Of a DNA stretch of 64,000 nucleotides, positions 17,102 to 25,626 are shown piece after piece (the first letter of the stretch is position 1; every line of letters starts with the position of its first letter). Under the pieces are notes generated by a model, which did not search any database, was not told the DNA's origin, and saw only the letters and a list, made by a program, of their open reading frames with translations. Both the position numbers and the translations under genes were made by a program. Origin of the DNA: Desulfarculus baarsii DSM 2075 (GTDB lineage: Bacteria; Desulfobacterota; Desulfarculia; Desulfarculales; Desulfarculaceae); NCBI RefSeq assembly GCF_000143965.1, contig NC_014365.1, positions 647,501 through 711,500 of the forward strand. Direction: 5' to 3'.

Positions 17102-18816
17102 CGGCTTTTGAGGTTGCTGACGTCGCCCAGCGGCAGGCCCAGGTCCAGCGCGCGCAGCGCCCGCCTGATCAGCCTGCCCTGGGCGTTTCGGGGTAGTCTG
17201 GGCAGAAACTCCAGCCCGGCCACCGGCCCATCGGGGCTGATGGCCAGCGCAAGCATCTCCAGCAGGGACGCGCGCAGTTCGTCGTCGGGCTCTTGCCCCG
17301 GCGCGGCCACCACGAAGGCCTTCAGCGCCGGCTGGCCGTCGGGCAGGGCGCTGGCCACGGCCACGGCCTCGGCCACGCGGGGGTCGGCGGTCAGGGCTTG
17401 CTCGACCTCGAAGGGCCCGACCATGCGGCCCACGCCGCGGATCAGGTCGTCCTGACGGCCCTGCAGATAGATATAGCCGTCCTCGTCGTAGGCGGCCATG
17501 TCGCCGGTTTGCAGCCAGCGGCCGGCCCGGAAGCGCCGGAGGTAGGCCTCGTCGTCGTCGATGAAGCCGCGGGCCATGGCCGGCCAGGGCGCTTGCAGCG
17601 ACAGGTCGCCGATGGTCAGCAGATGGGCCGGCCGGCCCTCGCCGTCGAGCACCTTGACATCCAGGCCGGGCATGGGCCGGCCGCTGGAGCCCAGCTTCAG
17701 GTCCATCGAGGGGAAGTTGGCCACGGCGATCATGCCGGTCTCCACCGTCCACCAGTTTTGGTGGGGCGGCCGGCCGAAGTTGTTGCGCGTCCAGAAAAAA
17801 TCTTCCATCTCCAGGCGGTTGCCCACCGTGGCCAGATGCTCCAGGGCGGCGAACTGGCCCACTTCGCCTGGCCGATCGCCGGCGGCGCGCAGTCGGCGCA
17901 AAAACGGCGGCATGGTGTACCACACGCTCACCTTGTGGTGCCGCAGGGCCCCTCGCCAGCGTTCGGCCGAAAAGGGCCCGGTCAACAGCAGGCTGGCCGC
18001 CCCGCAGAGCCAGGCCCCCCACACGCCGTAGACGCTGAAGACCGTGCCCGAGGTGTGGCCGTCGACCAAAAGCAGCGAATCGGGCCGCAGATTGAGGGCC
18101 CAGCGGGCGCTGATCAGATAGCCCACCATCGACTCCACCGCGCCCCAGACCAGCCTGGGCGGGCCTTCGGGGTTTTCGGCGTGGACGATCTGCAGCATGT
18201 GATCGCGCTCGACCCAGGCCGGCTCCAGGTGGTCGGACATCTGGGGCAAAAGCTCCAGGGCGGCGTGTTCGCGGGCCAGGCGGCCCGGGGCCAGGCCGCG
18301 CAGGTAGACCATGGCGCAGCCCTCGGGCGCCAGCTCCCAGGGGAAATCGCCCACCCCGGCGGTGGTGACGACCACGTCGGGCCGCAGGCGCTGGATCAGG
18401 CTGCCGTAAACGGCCGTCGACAGCCCCGGCCGCAGGTGGCAATAAGCCGCGCCCAGGCGGGCGGCGGCCAACTGCACCCAGATCACATCGGGCCCCGGCG
18501 GCAGCAGGGTCAGCACCCGGCCGCCCAGGCCCAGGCCGACCTGGGCCAGCAAGTTGGCCCAGCGGCAACTGATGGCCCGCGCGTCCTCGAAGGAATAGGT
18601 GCGCACCATGATGCTGTCGTCCCAGACCAGGGCCCGCCGCCGGGCGTCGCGGGCGCAGACCGTCCAGCGGTCGACGGCCTCGTGGGCGATGTTCATGCGC
18701 CGGCCGCCGGCCCAGGTGAACAGGGCCTCGGCCTGATCCCAGGAAAAGCTCTCCCGCGCCTTTTGGTAGTCGTAAAGGTTGGAGGTTACGTCGCCGGCCT
18801 TTATCTTGGAGACCAT
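17098..18816 (-). CDS. Acetyl-CoA-synthetase-like protein with degenerate active site (catalytic Lys replaced by Arg)
   Basis: A 572-residue member of the AMP-forming acyl-CoA synthetase family, closest in motifs to Acs/medium-chain enzymes: WWTVETG for the WWQTETG motif, and the hinge region GDMAAYDEDGYIYLQGRQDD followed by GPFEVEQAL. Two essential elements are changed. The P-loop normally TSGSTGKPKG reads HAENPEGPPR. The invariant C-terminal lysine of PKTRSGKIMRR reads LPRNAQGRLIRR, so Arg548 stands at the catalytic position. Family knowledge predicts loss or strong impairment of adenylation. It starts 15 bp after an AcuC-like deacetylase gene and is probably co-transcribed with it. The frame is intact and long, so it is a conserved pseudoenzyme or altered enzyme rather than a decaying gene. 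Confidence 0.8.
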   Translation of the reverse strand: MVSKIKAGDVTSNLYDYQKARESFSWDQAEALFTWAGGRRMNIAHEAVDRWTVCARDARRRALVWDDSIMVRTYSFEDARAISCRWANLLAQVGLGLGGRVLTLLPPGPDVIWVQLAAARLGAAYCHLRPGLSTAVYGSLIQRLRPDVVVTTAGVGDFPWELAPEGCAMVYLRGLAPGRLAREHAALELLPQMSDHLEPAWVERDHMLQIVHAENPEGPPRLVWGAVESMVGYLISARWALNLRPDSLLLVDGHTSGTVFSVYGVWGAWLCGAASLLLTGPFSAERWRGALRHHKVSVWYTMPPFLRRLRAAGDRPGEVGQFAALEHLATVGNRLEMEDFFWTRNNFGRPPHQNWWTVETGMIAVANFPSMDLKLGSSGRPMPGLDVKVLDGEGRPAHLLTIGDLSLQAPWPAMARGFIDDDEAYLRRFRAGRWLQTGDMAAYDEDGYIYLQGRQDDLIRGVGRMVGPFEVEQALTADPRVAEAVAVASALPDGQPALKAFVVAAPGQEPDDELRASLLEMLALAISPDGPVAGLEFLPRLPRNAQGRLIRRALRALDLGLPLGDVSNLKSR

Positions 18817-18831
18817 CGCCGATCCTCGCCG

Positions 18832-19866
18832 TCAATCCAGCCACAGGCCGAAGCCGGCGTGGACCCGGCCGGCCCTGGCCAGCAGTTCGTCGGCTTTTTG
18901 GCTCTGGGCGCTCCAGACTGCTTGGCCGTGGCGTTGGTCTTGCAGGGCGGCCAAGACCTCGGCCACGCAGGCCGTGAGGGTGTCGGGGTCGTAGCCGCCC
19001 TCCAGGGCCAGCAGCAGGGGGATGTCGTTGTTGCGCGGGCCCAGGGTGGCCACCAATTGGGCCAGGCCGGCGTAGGAGGCCTCGGTTTGCAGCGTGGCTC
19101 CGATGGGATCGCGGAAATGGGCGTCGAAACCGCAGGCGACCATGATCATTTCGGGAGAAAAGCGCTCCACCAGTTGCTCCAGCACCACCCGGTAAAGGGT
19201 CATGGCGTCGTTGTCGCCCCATTTTGGCGGCAGGGGCAGATTGATGGTGTGCCCCGCGCCAGGCCCCACGCCCACCTCGCCCAGCTTGCCGGTGAAAGGA
19301 TAGGCGTTTGGCAGATGAGTGGAAAGATAAACCACTCTGTCGTCTGCGTAAAATAGATTCTGCAACGCGTTGCCGTGGTGGATGTCCCAGTCGACGATCA
19401 GGACGCGTCGCAGGCCGCGCCGCAGGGCGTGGCGGGCGGCCAGGCCCAGGTTGTTGAAGATGCAAAACCCGCCGGCCCGGTCGGCCAGGGCGTGGTGGCC
19501 CGGCGGCCGGCAGAGCACCAGGCAGGCCTGACATCGACCGGCCAGCAGGTCGTCGACGCCCAGCACGCAGCCGCCGGCGGCCAGCCAGGCGGCCAGGCAA
19601 CTGTCACGGCTGGCGATGGTGTCGGGAGCCAGGTGGGTCAGGCGTTGGCGGGCGGTGGCCAGGATGATGCGCACGTAGGCCGGCGTGTGCACGCGCTCCA
19701 GATCCTCCAGGGTGATGGGCCGGGCCTGTTTTTCGATGAAGCCGCCGGGGTGGTCCCAGTCGAGCATGCGATAAACCGCGCTAAGGCGGGCCGGGCTCTC
19801 GGGATGGCTCAGGCCGGTCTTGTGGCGCAGATAGCGGTCGTCGCGGACAATTTGCACCTGGAGCAT
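18832..19866 (-). CDS. Histone deacetylase family protein (AcuC-like)
   Basis: A zinc-dependent class I/II-type deacetylase of 344 residues. The catalytic His-His pair is in CRPPGHHALADRAGGF, the metal ligands in VLIVDWDIHHGNA, the third Asp in ACGFDAHFRDPIG, and the C-terminal LLALEGGYDPDTL loop is present, so the active site looks complete. Bacterial members include AcuC, which deacetylates the catalytic lysine of acetyl-CoA synthetase, and acetylpolyamine hydrolases. Both ideas fit locally: an Acs-like gene follows by 15 bp, and speE is close. ATG at 19866 is preferred over ATG at 19893, with GGATG upstream. Substrate assignment is inference. Confidence 0.85.
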   Translation of the reverse strand: MLQVQIVRDDRYLRHKTGLSHPESPARLSAVYRMLDWDHPGGFIEKQARPITLEDLERVHTPAYVRIILATARQRLTHLAPDTIASRDSCLAAWLAAGGCVLGVDDLLAGRCQACLVLCRPPGHHALADRAGGFCIFNNLGLAARHALRRGLRRVLIVDWDIHHGNALQNLFYADDRVVYLSTHLPNAYPFTGKLGEVGVGPGAGHTINLPLPPKWGDNDAMTLYRVVLEQLVERFSPEMIMVACGFDAHFRDPIGATLQTEASYAGLAQLVATLGPRNNDIPLLLALEGGYDPDTLTACVAEVLAALQDQRHGQAVWSAQSQKADELLARAGRVHAGFGLWLD

Positions 19867-19971
19867 GGATTCATCCAGCGTTTTATGGCACATGCAACCA
19901 TCATGGATGGTGACACAGGCCCGGCCCCGCGCGCAAGCGCCGATGTGAAATATTGCCTGCGGCCCCGCGCC

Positions 19972-19998
19972 TTGACAGCGGTCTCTCATGGGTATAAT
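19972..19998 (+). promoter_or_regulatory. Sigma-70-type promoter of the ClC channel gene
   Basis: Consensus TTGACA (19972-19977) and consensus TATAAT (19993-19998), but the spacer is only 15 bp. Transcription would start near 20005, about 38 bases before the GTG at 20043. Confidence 0.6.
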
Positions 19999-20042
19999 TT
20001 GCCAGACTGGCCAACCAGTGTGAACGATTGTGAGCTTGATCC

Positions 20043-21854
20043 GTGAACCCAACGGCCCCGGAGCAAAAACACCCCCCCACGCGGCCCGTCAACCGCCTCG
20101 TCGGCCTGCTGCGCCGCCAGACCGTGCGGCGCATTCTCGTCTCGGTGCTCATCGGCGTGGTGGCCGGCCTAGGGGCCATGGCCTTTTTCCTGTGCCTGGA
20201 GTGGGCCTGCTGGTTCGTGTTGGGCTATCTGGCCGGGGCCCAGATCCCCGGGCCCGATGGCGAACGCGTGGTGCACATGGCCGTGACCACGCCCTATCGG
20301 CCGTGGCTCTTGGCGCTTTTGCCGGTGCTGGGCGGCCTGGCTTCGGGGCTTCTGGTCAACGCCCTGGCCCCCGAGGCCGAAGGCGAGGGCACCGACGCCA
20401 TGATCGACGCCTTCCATAACAAAGGCGGCACCATCCGCGGGCGGGTGCCCTTCATCAAGTCGGCGGCCTCGATCATCACCCTGGCCAGCGGCGGCTCGGT
20501 GGGCCGCGAAGGGCCCATCGCCCAGATCGGCGCCGGTTTCGGTTCGTGGCTGGCCCAGGCGCTGAAAATTCCCGCCCACGAGCGACGCATCTACATGCTG
20601 GCCGGCTGCGCGGCCGGCCTGGGTTCGATCTTCCGCGCGCCGCTGGGCTCGGCCATCACCAGCATCGAGGTGCTCTACAGCGAGGATTTCGAGTCGGAGG
20701 CGATCATCCCCTGCGTCATCGCCTCGGTGATCGCCTATTGCATGTTCACGTTTTTCTTTGGTTTCGCGCCGGTGTTCGGCTCGCCGCACTTTGTCTTTCA
20801 CGACCCCCGCGAGCTGTTGGCCTACGCCGTTCTGGGCCTGATCTGCGCGCCCATCGGCATGGGCTACGTGTCCATGTTCAACCGCTCGCGTGAGTTCTTC
20901 CGGGGCCTGACCAACGTGCCCCGGCAATATCGGCCCATGCTGGGCGGGGTGGGCGTGGGCCTGGTGGCCCTGGCCGTGCCCGAGGCCATCGGCGGCGGCT
21001 ACGGCTACATGCAGTTGGCCATCTACGGCCAACTGGGCCTGGGCCTGATGTGCCTGGCCGCGGGGTTCAAGATGGTCACCACCAGCCTGACCATCGGCAG
21101 CGGCAGCTCGGGCGGCGTGTTCGGACCGACGCTATTCATCGGCGGGATGATCGGCGGGGTGGTGGGCCAGGTGGGCCACATGCTTTTCCCCGAGATCGTC
21201 CAGCAGCCGGGGGCCTACGTGCTGGTGGGCATGGCCGCCTTTTTCGCCAGCGCGGCCAAGGCGCCGGTGGGCTCGTTGATAATGGTCTCGGAGATGGCCG
21301 CCAGCTATCAGTTGCTGCCGCCGCTGATGATCGTCTCGATGATCGCCATCTTGTTCAACCGCGGTTCGAGCATTTACACCAAGCAGCTTTTGAACAAATT
21401 CCAGAGCCCGGCCCACGAGGCCGACCTGACCGTCAACGTCCTCGAGACCCTCACCGTGGCCGACGTCTTCGCGGCCGACCGGCCGGTGATCGGCCTGCGG
21501 CCCGACGAGAATTTCGCCCAACTGCGCCGGCATATCGCCGACAGTCACCAATCGTTGTTTCCCGTGCTGGACCAGGCCGGCGCGCTGATCGGCGTGTTGC
21601 CGGTGGCGGCCATCCGCAAGGTGCTTTTCGAGGATTCGCTGGCCCATCTGGTGGTGGTGGGCGAGTTGGCCGAACCGCCGACGGCCCTGGCCCTGGGCGA
21701 CGATCTATACTCCGCCCTGCTCAAATTCCTTGATTCGGGCCACGGCCAACTGCCCGTGACGGCCGACGGCCGGCTTTTGGGCCTGCTGGACCACGCCGAC
21801 GTCATCGCCGCCTATCATCAGGAGGTCAGCCGCCGCCGGCGCGCGGCCGCCTAG
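20043..21854 (+). CDS. ClC family chloride channel/antiporter with two CBS domains
   Basis: A 603-residue membrane protein. Signature ClC elements are SGGSVGREGPIAQIGAG, where the Glu is the gating glutamate, and IGSGSSGGVFGPTLFIGG. About 12-18 helices span residues 30-440. The C-terminal cytosolic part (about 460-595) carries two CBS units (TVADVFAADRPVIGL and ALGDDLYSALLKFLDSGHGQLPVT), which usually bind adenine nucleotides and regulate transport. The first selectivity loop is EGEGTDAMIDAFHNKGG instead of GSGIP, typical of the bacterial ClC-CBS subgroup. GTG start with weak ribosome site; an overlapping upstream promoter is visible. Anion specificity (Cl, NO3, F) cannot be read directly. 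Confidence 0.9.
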   Translation: MNPTAPEQKHPPTRPVNRLVGLLRRQTVRRILVSVLIGVVAGLGAMAFFLCLEWACWFVLGYLAGAQIPGPDGERVVHMAVTTPYRPWLLALLPVLGGLASGLLVNALAPEAEGEGTDAMIDAFHNKGGTIRGRVPFIKSAASIITLASGGSVGREGPIAQIGAGFGSWLAQALKIPAHERRIYMLAGCAAGLGSIFRAPLGSAITSIEVLYSEDFESEAIIPCVIASVIAYCMFTFFFGFAPVFGSPHFVFHDPRELLAYAVLGLICAPIGMGYVSMFNRSREFFRGLTNVPRQYRPMLGGVGVGLVALAVPEAIGGGYGYMQLAIYGQLGLGLMCLAAGFKMVTTSLTIGSGSSGGVFGPTLFIGGMIGGVVGQVGHMLFPEIVQQPGAYVLVGMAAFFASAAKAPVGSLIMVSEMAASYQLLPPLMIVSMIAILFNRGSSIYTKQLLNKFQSPAHEADLTVNVLETLTVADVFAADRPVIGLRPDENFAQLRRHIADSHQSLFPVLDQAGALIGVLPVAAIRKVLFEDSLAHLVVVGELAEPPTALALGDDLYSALLKFLDSGHGQLPVTADGRLLGLLDHADVIAAYHQEVSRRRRAAA

Positions 21855-23176
21855 CGTTTGCCCTGGCTTTTCTCCAGGGCCTCGGCGATGTCTTCCTCCT
21901 CGATGGCCTGATCCATGAAGCCGTTTTGCCGCAGCACCTGGGCCATGGCCCGGCGGATTTCGCCGTCGCGCGGGGCCAACTTGACCGCCACCCTGGCCTC
22001 GCCCACGGCCTCGATCTTTTCGCCCAGGGCCGTGCGCAGGCGGGCGATCTCCATGTGCACCTCCGGGCTGGTGTCGTTGCGCTCCTTGGCGGCCATGAGG
22101 TGCCTTTCGGCGGCGGCCAGGTCGCCTTCCTCGCGGGCCAGCAGGCCGTGGGCGTAAAAGGCGCGCCAGTCCTTGGGGAAGTCGCGGGCCAGGTTTTGGC
22201 AGAGCTGGTGGGCGGCCGGGAAATTGCCCAACTCGACCAAGACCCTGATCTGCACCACCATGTTGGCGGCCATGGTCGTGGCGTCGCCCAGCGAGCCCAG
22301 CACCCGCACCAGGCGCCGATGATAGTCGGCCTGCTTGCCCTCGCTGAGGATCTCGTGGACGTCGGTGAGCAGGCGGTGGACATCCAGGTTGAGCGGGTCC
22401 AGGGCCATGGCCTTGTGCAAGGCGGCCAGGGCCTCCTTGGGCTTGCGGTCCTCGAGCATCAGGCTGGCCCGCAGCAGGTGTATGCGCGGATGATCGGCGC
22501 CCTGGGCCACGCAGCTCTCGACCAGCTCCACGGCCAGGCGCAGATAGCCGGCGGTGAGGAACTGGCGCACGGCGTTGACCAGGCAGCCGGGGTCGGTGGG
22601 GTTGTCCTTGAGGGCCTGGAGGGCCTCGCCCAGCGAGCCGATGCGCGCGGCCTCGGCGTGATTGCCCGAGGCGCGCAGGCTAGCGGTCAGCAGATCGTAG
22701 AGCTCCGGGTCAAGCGGGTCTTGACGCAGGGCCCGGCGCAGGGCCACCACGGCCTTGCGGTGGTTGTTGTTGCGGCGGTGGGCCCGGGCGGCCAGGCGCA
22801 GCACTTTCTGATCCTCGGGGGCCAGGCGCAGGGCCAGGTCGGCGTGGTGGGCCGCCCAGTCGAACATCTCCTTATCCATGAGCGCCTCGGCCACCTCCAG
22901 GCGGGCGCGCAGGTCTTCGGGATGGGTGGCCAGGTGGGTCAGCCCCTGGCCGATGGCCTTTTCGCGGGCGGCCTCCAGGCGCAGGCTCATGGCCTGGTAG
23001 ACCGCGGCCATGCCCAGGTAGCCCTCGGGCTGTTGGGGCCAGCCCTTGACCATGGCCCGGAAGGCGTCCATGGCCTCGTTGGCCCGGCCGGTGCGCAGCA
23101 GGCGTTGGCCCTCGTGAGCCAGGGCCTTGAACTTGGAGCCGGTCAGGATCGTCCAAAGCCACAGCATCAGGCTCAT
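21851..23176 (-). CDS. TPR-repeat protein with N-terminal membrane helix
   Basis: A 441-residue protein starting with one hydrophobic segment (MSLMLWLWTILTGSKF) that may anchor it or act as an uncleaved signal. The rest is a series of about ten TPR-like 34-residue helix pairs, for example ANEAMDAFRAMVKGWPQQPEGYL, NNNHRKAVVALRRALRQDP and RKPKEALAALHKAMALDPLNL. TPR arrays scaffold protein complexes; no catalytic domain is present. It lies 55 bp after the PqiC-like gene and in line with mlaEFD, so it may scaffold the lipid transporter. Its stop overlaps the stop of the converging ClC gene through CTAG. Confidence 0.82.
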   Translation of the reverse strand: MSLMLWLWTILTGSKFKALAHEGQRLLRTGRANEAMDAFRAMVKGWPQQPEGYLGMAAVYQAMSLRLEAAREKAIGQGLTHLATHPEDLRARLEVAEALMDKEMFDWAAHHADLALRLAPEDQKVLRLAARAHRRNNNHRKAVVALRRALRQDPLDPELYDLLTASLRASGNHAEAARIGSLGEALQALKDNPTDPGCLVNAVRQFLTAGYLRLAVELVESCVAQGADHPRIHLLRASLMLEDRKPKEALAALHKAMALDPLNLDVHRLLTDVHEILSEGKQADYHRRLVRVLGSLGDATTMAANMVVQIRVLVELGNFPAAHQLCQNLARDFPKDWRAFYAHGLLAREEGDLAAAERHLMAAKERNDTSPEVHMEIARLRTALGEKIEAVGEARVAVKLAPRDGEIRRAMAQVLRQNGFMDQAIEEEDIAEALEKSQGKR

Positions 23177-23231
23177 CGGGGCGTTGCCGGTCGGGCCGGC
23201 GACGCCTGGGCAGTGGCGCGGCCGGCCTTTT

Positions 23232-23867
23232 TCACGGTTGGGTCAGCCGCTTGGCCATGGCCTGATAGCAATCGCCGATCAACCGCCGGCTGAGGGCCTC
23301 CATGGCCTGACTGGCGGCCCTGGCCATTTCCTTGGGCGAGTCGCCGGCCATGGGCTGGGCCACGGCGTAGCGCTTCTGGAAGACCACGCGCAGGGGCAGG
23401 CGGGAGTGCTCGATGTCGGTGAGGGTGGCCAAGAGGGCGATTTCGAGCTGGCCGCCGCCGGCCCGGTCGGCCAGGAGATCCTCGACGCCGATGTCGAGGA
23501 AGAAGCGGGCGTTGGCGTCGTCCTGGCTGTCGAAGACGGCCTCGAACAGGCCGCTGGCCTGGAAGTCGCGCAGCAAAAAGTCGCCGACCATTTCGGCCGG
23601 CGTGACGCGCCAGCGGTTGTAGTTGTAGCTCTGGCGCTGATAGGGCCCCGAGCGAAAGATCATGGCCGTGTCGATGTAACCGGCGGCGGCGGTGGGGTCG
23701 TTGATGGCCAGGCCGGCCTTGAGCGGCGGCCAGGCCGGCGGGCGCGGCGCGGCGTACTCGAACATGTATTGATGCTCGGTGATCATGGGCTTGCTCAGGC
23801 AGCCCGGCGCGCCCAGGGCCAGGGCCAGCAGGGCGGCGGCGGCGATCAGGCGTTTGGTTTGGAACAT
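23232..23867 (-). CDS. ABC-type transport auxiliary lipoprotein (PqiC-like)
   Basis: A 211-residue outer-membrane-type lipoprotein. The signal ends in LALALGAPGC, a lipobox with Cys23, followed by Leu-Ser, which allows outer-membrane sorting. The mature part fits the ABC_trans_aux/PqiC fold: MFEYAAPRPPAWPPLKAGLAI, YIDTAMIFRSGPYQRQSYNYNRW, LLRDFQASGLFEAVF and a C-terminal AASQAMEALSRRLI helix. These proteins cooperate with MCE-domain proteins at the outer membrane in phospholipid trafficking. ATG at 23867 has GGGAGAAAGACAT before it. It is 22 bp after mlaD, supporting the functional link. Confidence 0.8.
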   Translation of the reverse strand: MFQTKRLIAAAALLALALGAPGCLSKPMITEHQYMFEYAAPRPPAWPPLKAGLAINDPTAAAGYIDTAMIFRSGPYQRQSYNYNRWRVTPAEMVGDFLLRDFQASGLFEAVFDSQDDANARFFLDIGVEDLLADRAGGGQLEIALLATLTDIEHSRLPLRVVFQKRYAVAQPMAGDSPKEMARAASQAMEALSRRLIGDCYQAMAKRLTQP

Positions 23868-23889
23868 ATGTCTTTCTCCCCCGTGGCCG

Positions 23890-24807
23890 TCATTGCTCGG
23901 GTGGTTCGCTGAAGATCAGGTAGGAGGGGTTCATCTCCAGGCGGCGCAGCAGGTTGTCCAAGCGGCCGGAGCTGCTGCGCAGGTTGACCATGGTGCGCCT
24001 GGTCAGTTGGGCGATGGCCACGGTCTGATCCTTGAGCACGGCGGCCAACTCGCGCACCTGGCCGGCGGTTTCCTTCAGGCGCAGATCCTTGAGCGCCTGG
24101 CGCGCTTCGCCCATCAGCGCGTCGAAGGACTGGGCCCCGGTGTTGAAGCTCTTGACGGCCTTGCGCAACTCGCCGCCCTTGACCTCGCTGAGCACCAGGG
24201 CGGTGATGCTTTCCAGGTTGGCCGCGGTGGCCTGCATGTTGTCGACGGTCTTTTTCAGGGCGCCGTCCTGCACCAGGTCGCGCACGCCCTTGATGGTCTG
24301 ATTGATGTCGTTGCCCAGGGCCTCGAAATCGATGCGGCTGATCTGGTTGGTGATGCGGTCGATGACGCCCAGCAGCCGGTGCATCTCCGAGGGCTTGGAA
24401 GGGATGATGGGGTGCTCGGCGGCGAAGTTGATCACCGGTGATTCGGCTTTGTCGCCGGGGCGCTGGCGGTCCAGTTCGACGAACATGATGCCGGTGATGC
24501 CGATGGTCTGAAGCTGGGCCACCATGTCGTGGGACAGGTCGCCATCGAAGCCGATCTCCATGACCACCTCGATCAGGCGGAAGTCGGGGGCCACCCGCAC
24601 GTCGGTGACCCGGCCCACCTCCACGCCGCGGTACTTGACCCTGGAGTCGATCTGCAGGCCCTGCACCGATTCGTCGAAGAAGGTCACGTAGGTGGTGGCG
24701 CCCTTCATGTATTTGGCGGCGCCCATCCACACCAGAATGACCACGGCCAGGGTGATGCCGCTGAGCACGAACAGGCCCAGCCGCACGTTGGAACTCTTGC
24801 TGCTCAT
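23890..24807 (-). CDS. mlaD: MlaD-like MCE-domain lipid transport protein
   Basis: The periplasmic substrate-binding component of a Mla-type phospholipid ABC transporter, 305 residues. One N-terminal membrane anchor (LGLFVLSGITLAVVILVW) is followed by a single MCE domain with YVTFFDESVQGLQIDSRVKYRG and EVGRVTDVRVAPDF. A helical C-terminal tail then forms the hexamer-type needle or coil (RDLVQDGALKKTVDNMQATAANLE). The ATG overlaps the mlaF stop as ATGA. It is longer than E. coli MlaD (about 183 aa), as in MCE proteins of other phyla. Confidence 0.88.
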   Translation of the reverse strand: MSSKSSNVRLGLFVLSGITLAVVILVWMGAAKYMKGATTYVTFFDESVQGLQIDSRVKYRGVEVGRVTDVRVAPDFRLIEVVMEIGFDGDLSHDMVAQLQTIGITGIMFVELDRQRPGDKAESPVINFAAEHPIIPSKPSEMHRLLGVIDRITNQISRIDFEALGNDINQTIKGVRDLVQDGALKKTVDNMQATAANLESITALVLSEVKGGELRKAVKSFNTGAQSFDALMGEARQALKDLRLKETAGQVRELAAVLKDQTVAIAQLTRRTMVNLRSSSGRLDNLLRRLEMNPSYLIFSEPPEQ

Positions 24808-25610
24808 TTGGTCCTTGCTCCCTCGACGCCGCCGGGATTGCGGCCGAAGAAGTTGCGCACCAGCGGATCGGGCGAATTGTCCCTGAGCCAGCGCGGATCG
24901 CCCTGGGCGATGAGGCCCTTTTTGGATTTGTCGAGCATGATCACCCGGTGGGCGATGGCGAATATGGAGGCCAGCTCGTGGCTGACGATGATCATTGTCG
25001 TGCCCAGGGCCTTGTTCAGGTCCAGGATCAGCGCGTCCAGTTCGGCGCTGGTGATCGGGTCCAGGCCGGCCGACGGCTCGTCGAAAAACAGGGCCAGCGG
25101 GTCCAGGGCCATGGCCCGGGCCAGGCCGGCGCGCTTTTTCATGCCGCCGGAGATCTCGGCGGGCAGATGGTTCTGAAAGCCGGCCAGGCCCACCAGCGAG
25201 AGCTTCATCTGGGCCACCTGGAGCATCTCGCGGTCCGAGAGGCTGGTGTGATCCTCCAGGGGCAGGCAGATGTTTTCGGCCAGGTTCATCGAGCCCAAAA
25301 GCGCCCCGGACTGGAAGAGCATGCCGAAGCTGCGGCGCAGGGCGCGCGTCTGGCGGCTGGAGGCGTTGTGCACGTCGACGCCGGAGAACTCCACGCGGCC
25401 GGCGTTGGGCTGGTGCAGGCCGATGATGTGGCGCAGCAACGTCGTCTTGCCGCAGCCGCTGCCGCCGACGATGACCAGAATCTCGCCGCGCATCACGTCG
25501 AAGCTGACGTCGCGCAGCACCTCCAGCTCGCCGAAACGCACCGATAGCCCGCGCACCTTGATGATCGGCTCGCCGGGCTCCGGTGGGGTTATGGCCGCAA
25601 GGCTGTTCAC
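24804..25610 (-). CDS. mlaF: MlaF-like ABC transporter ATPase
   Basis: The ATPase of the Mla-type lipid transporter, 268 residues. Walker A is VGGSGCGKTTLLRHIIGL, the signature is EISGGMKKRAGLARAMALD (ISGGM, usual for MlaF), Walker B is ALFFDEPSAGLDP, and the switch histidine is in TMIIVSHELASIFAI. GTG at 25610 is preceded by GGAGG. It lies between mlaE (16-bp gap) and mlaD (4-bp overlap). The direction of lipid flow is not deducible from sequence. Confidence 0.92.
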   Translation of the reverse strand: MNSLAAITPPEPGEPIIKVRGLSVRFGELEVLRDVSFDVMRGEILVIVGGSGCGKTTLLRHIIGLHQPNAGRVEFSGVDVHNASSRQTRALRRSFGMLFQSGALLGSMNLAENICLPLEDHTSLSDREMLQVAQMKLSLVGLAGFQNHLPAEISGGMKKRAGLARAMALDPLALFFDEPSAGLDPITSAELDALILDLNKALGTTMIIVSHELASIFAIAHRVIMLDKSKKGLIAQGDPRWLRDNSPDPLVRNFFGRNPGGVEGARTK

Positions 25611-25626
25611 CAGCGCCGCCTCCGCG

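Noticed and set aside
16037-19600. Minus-strand open frame of 1187 codons spanning several genes
   Set aside because: It covers the Acs-like and deacetylase genes in the wrong frame and speE antisense; composition is Arg/Pro/Gly low complexity.
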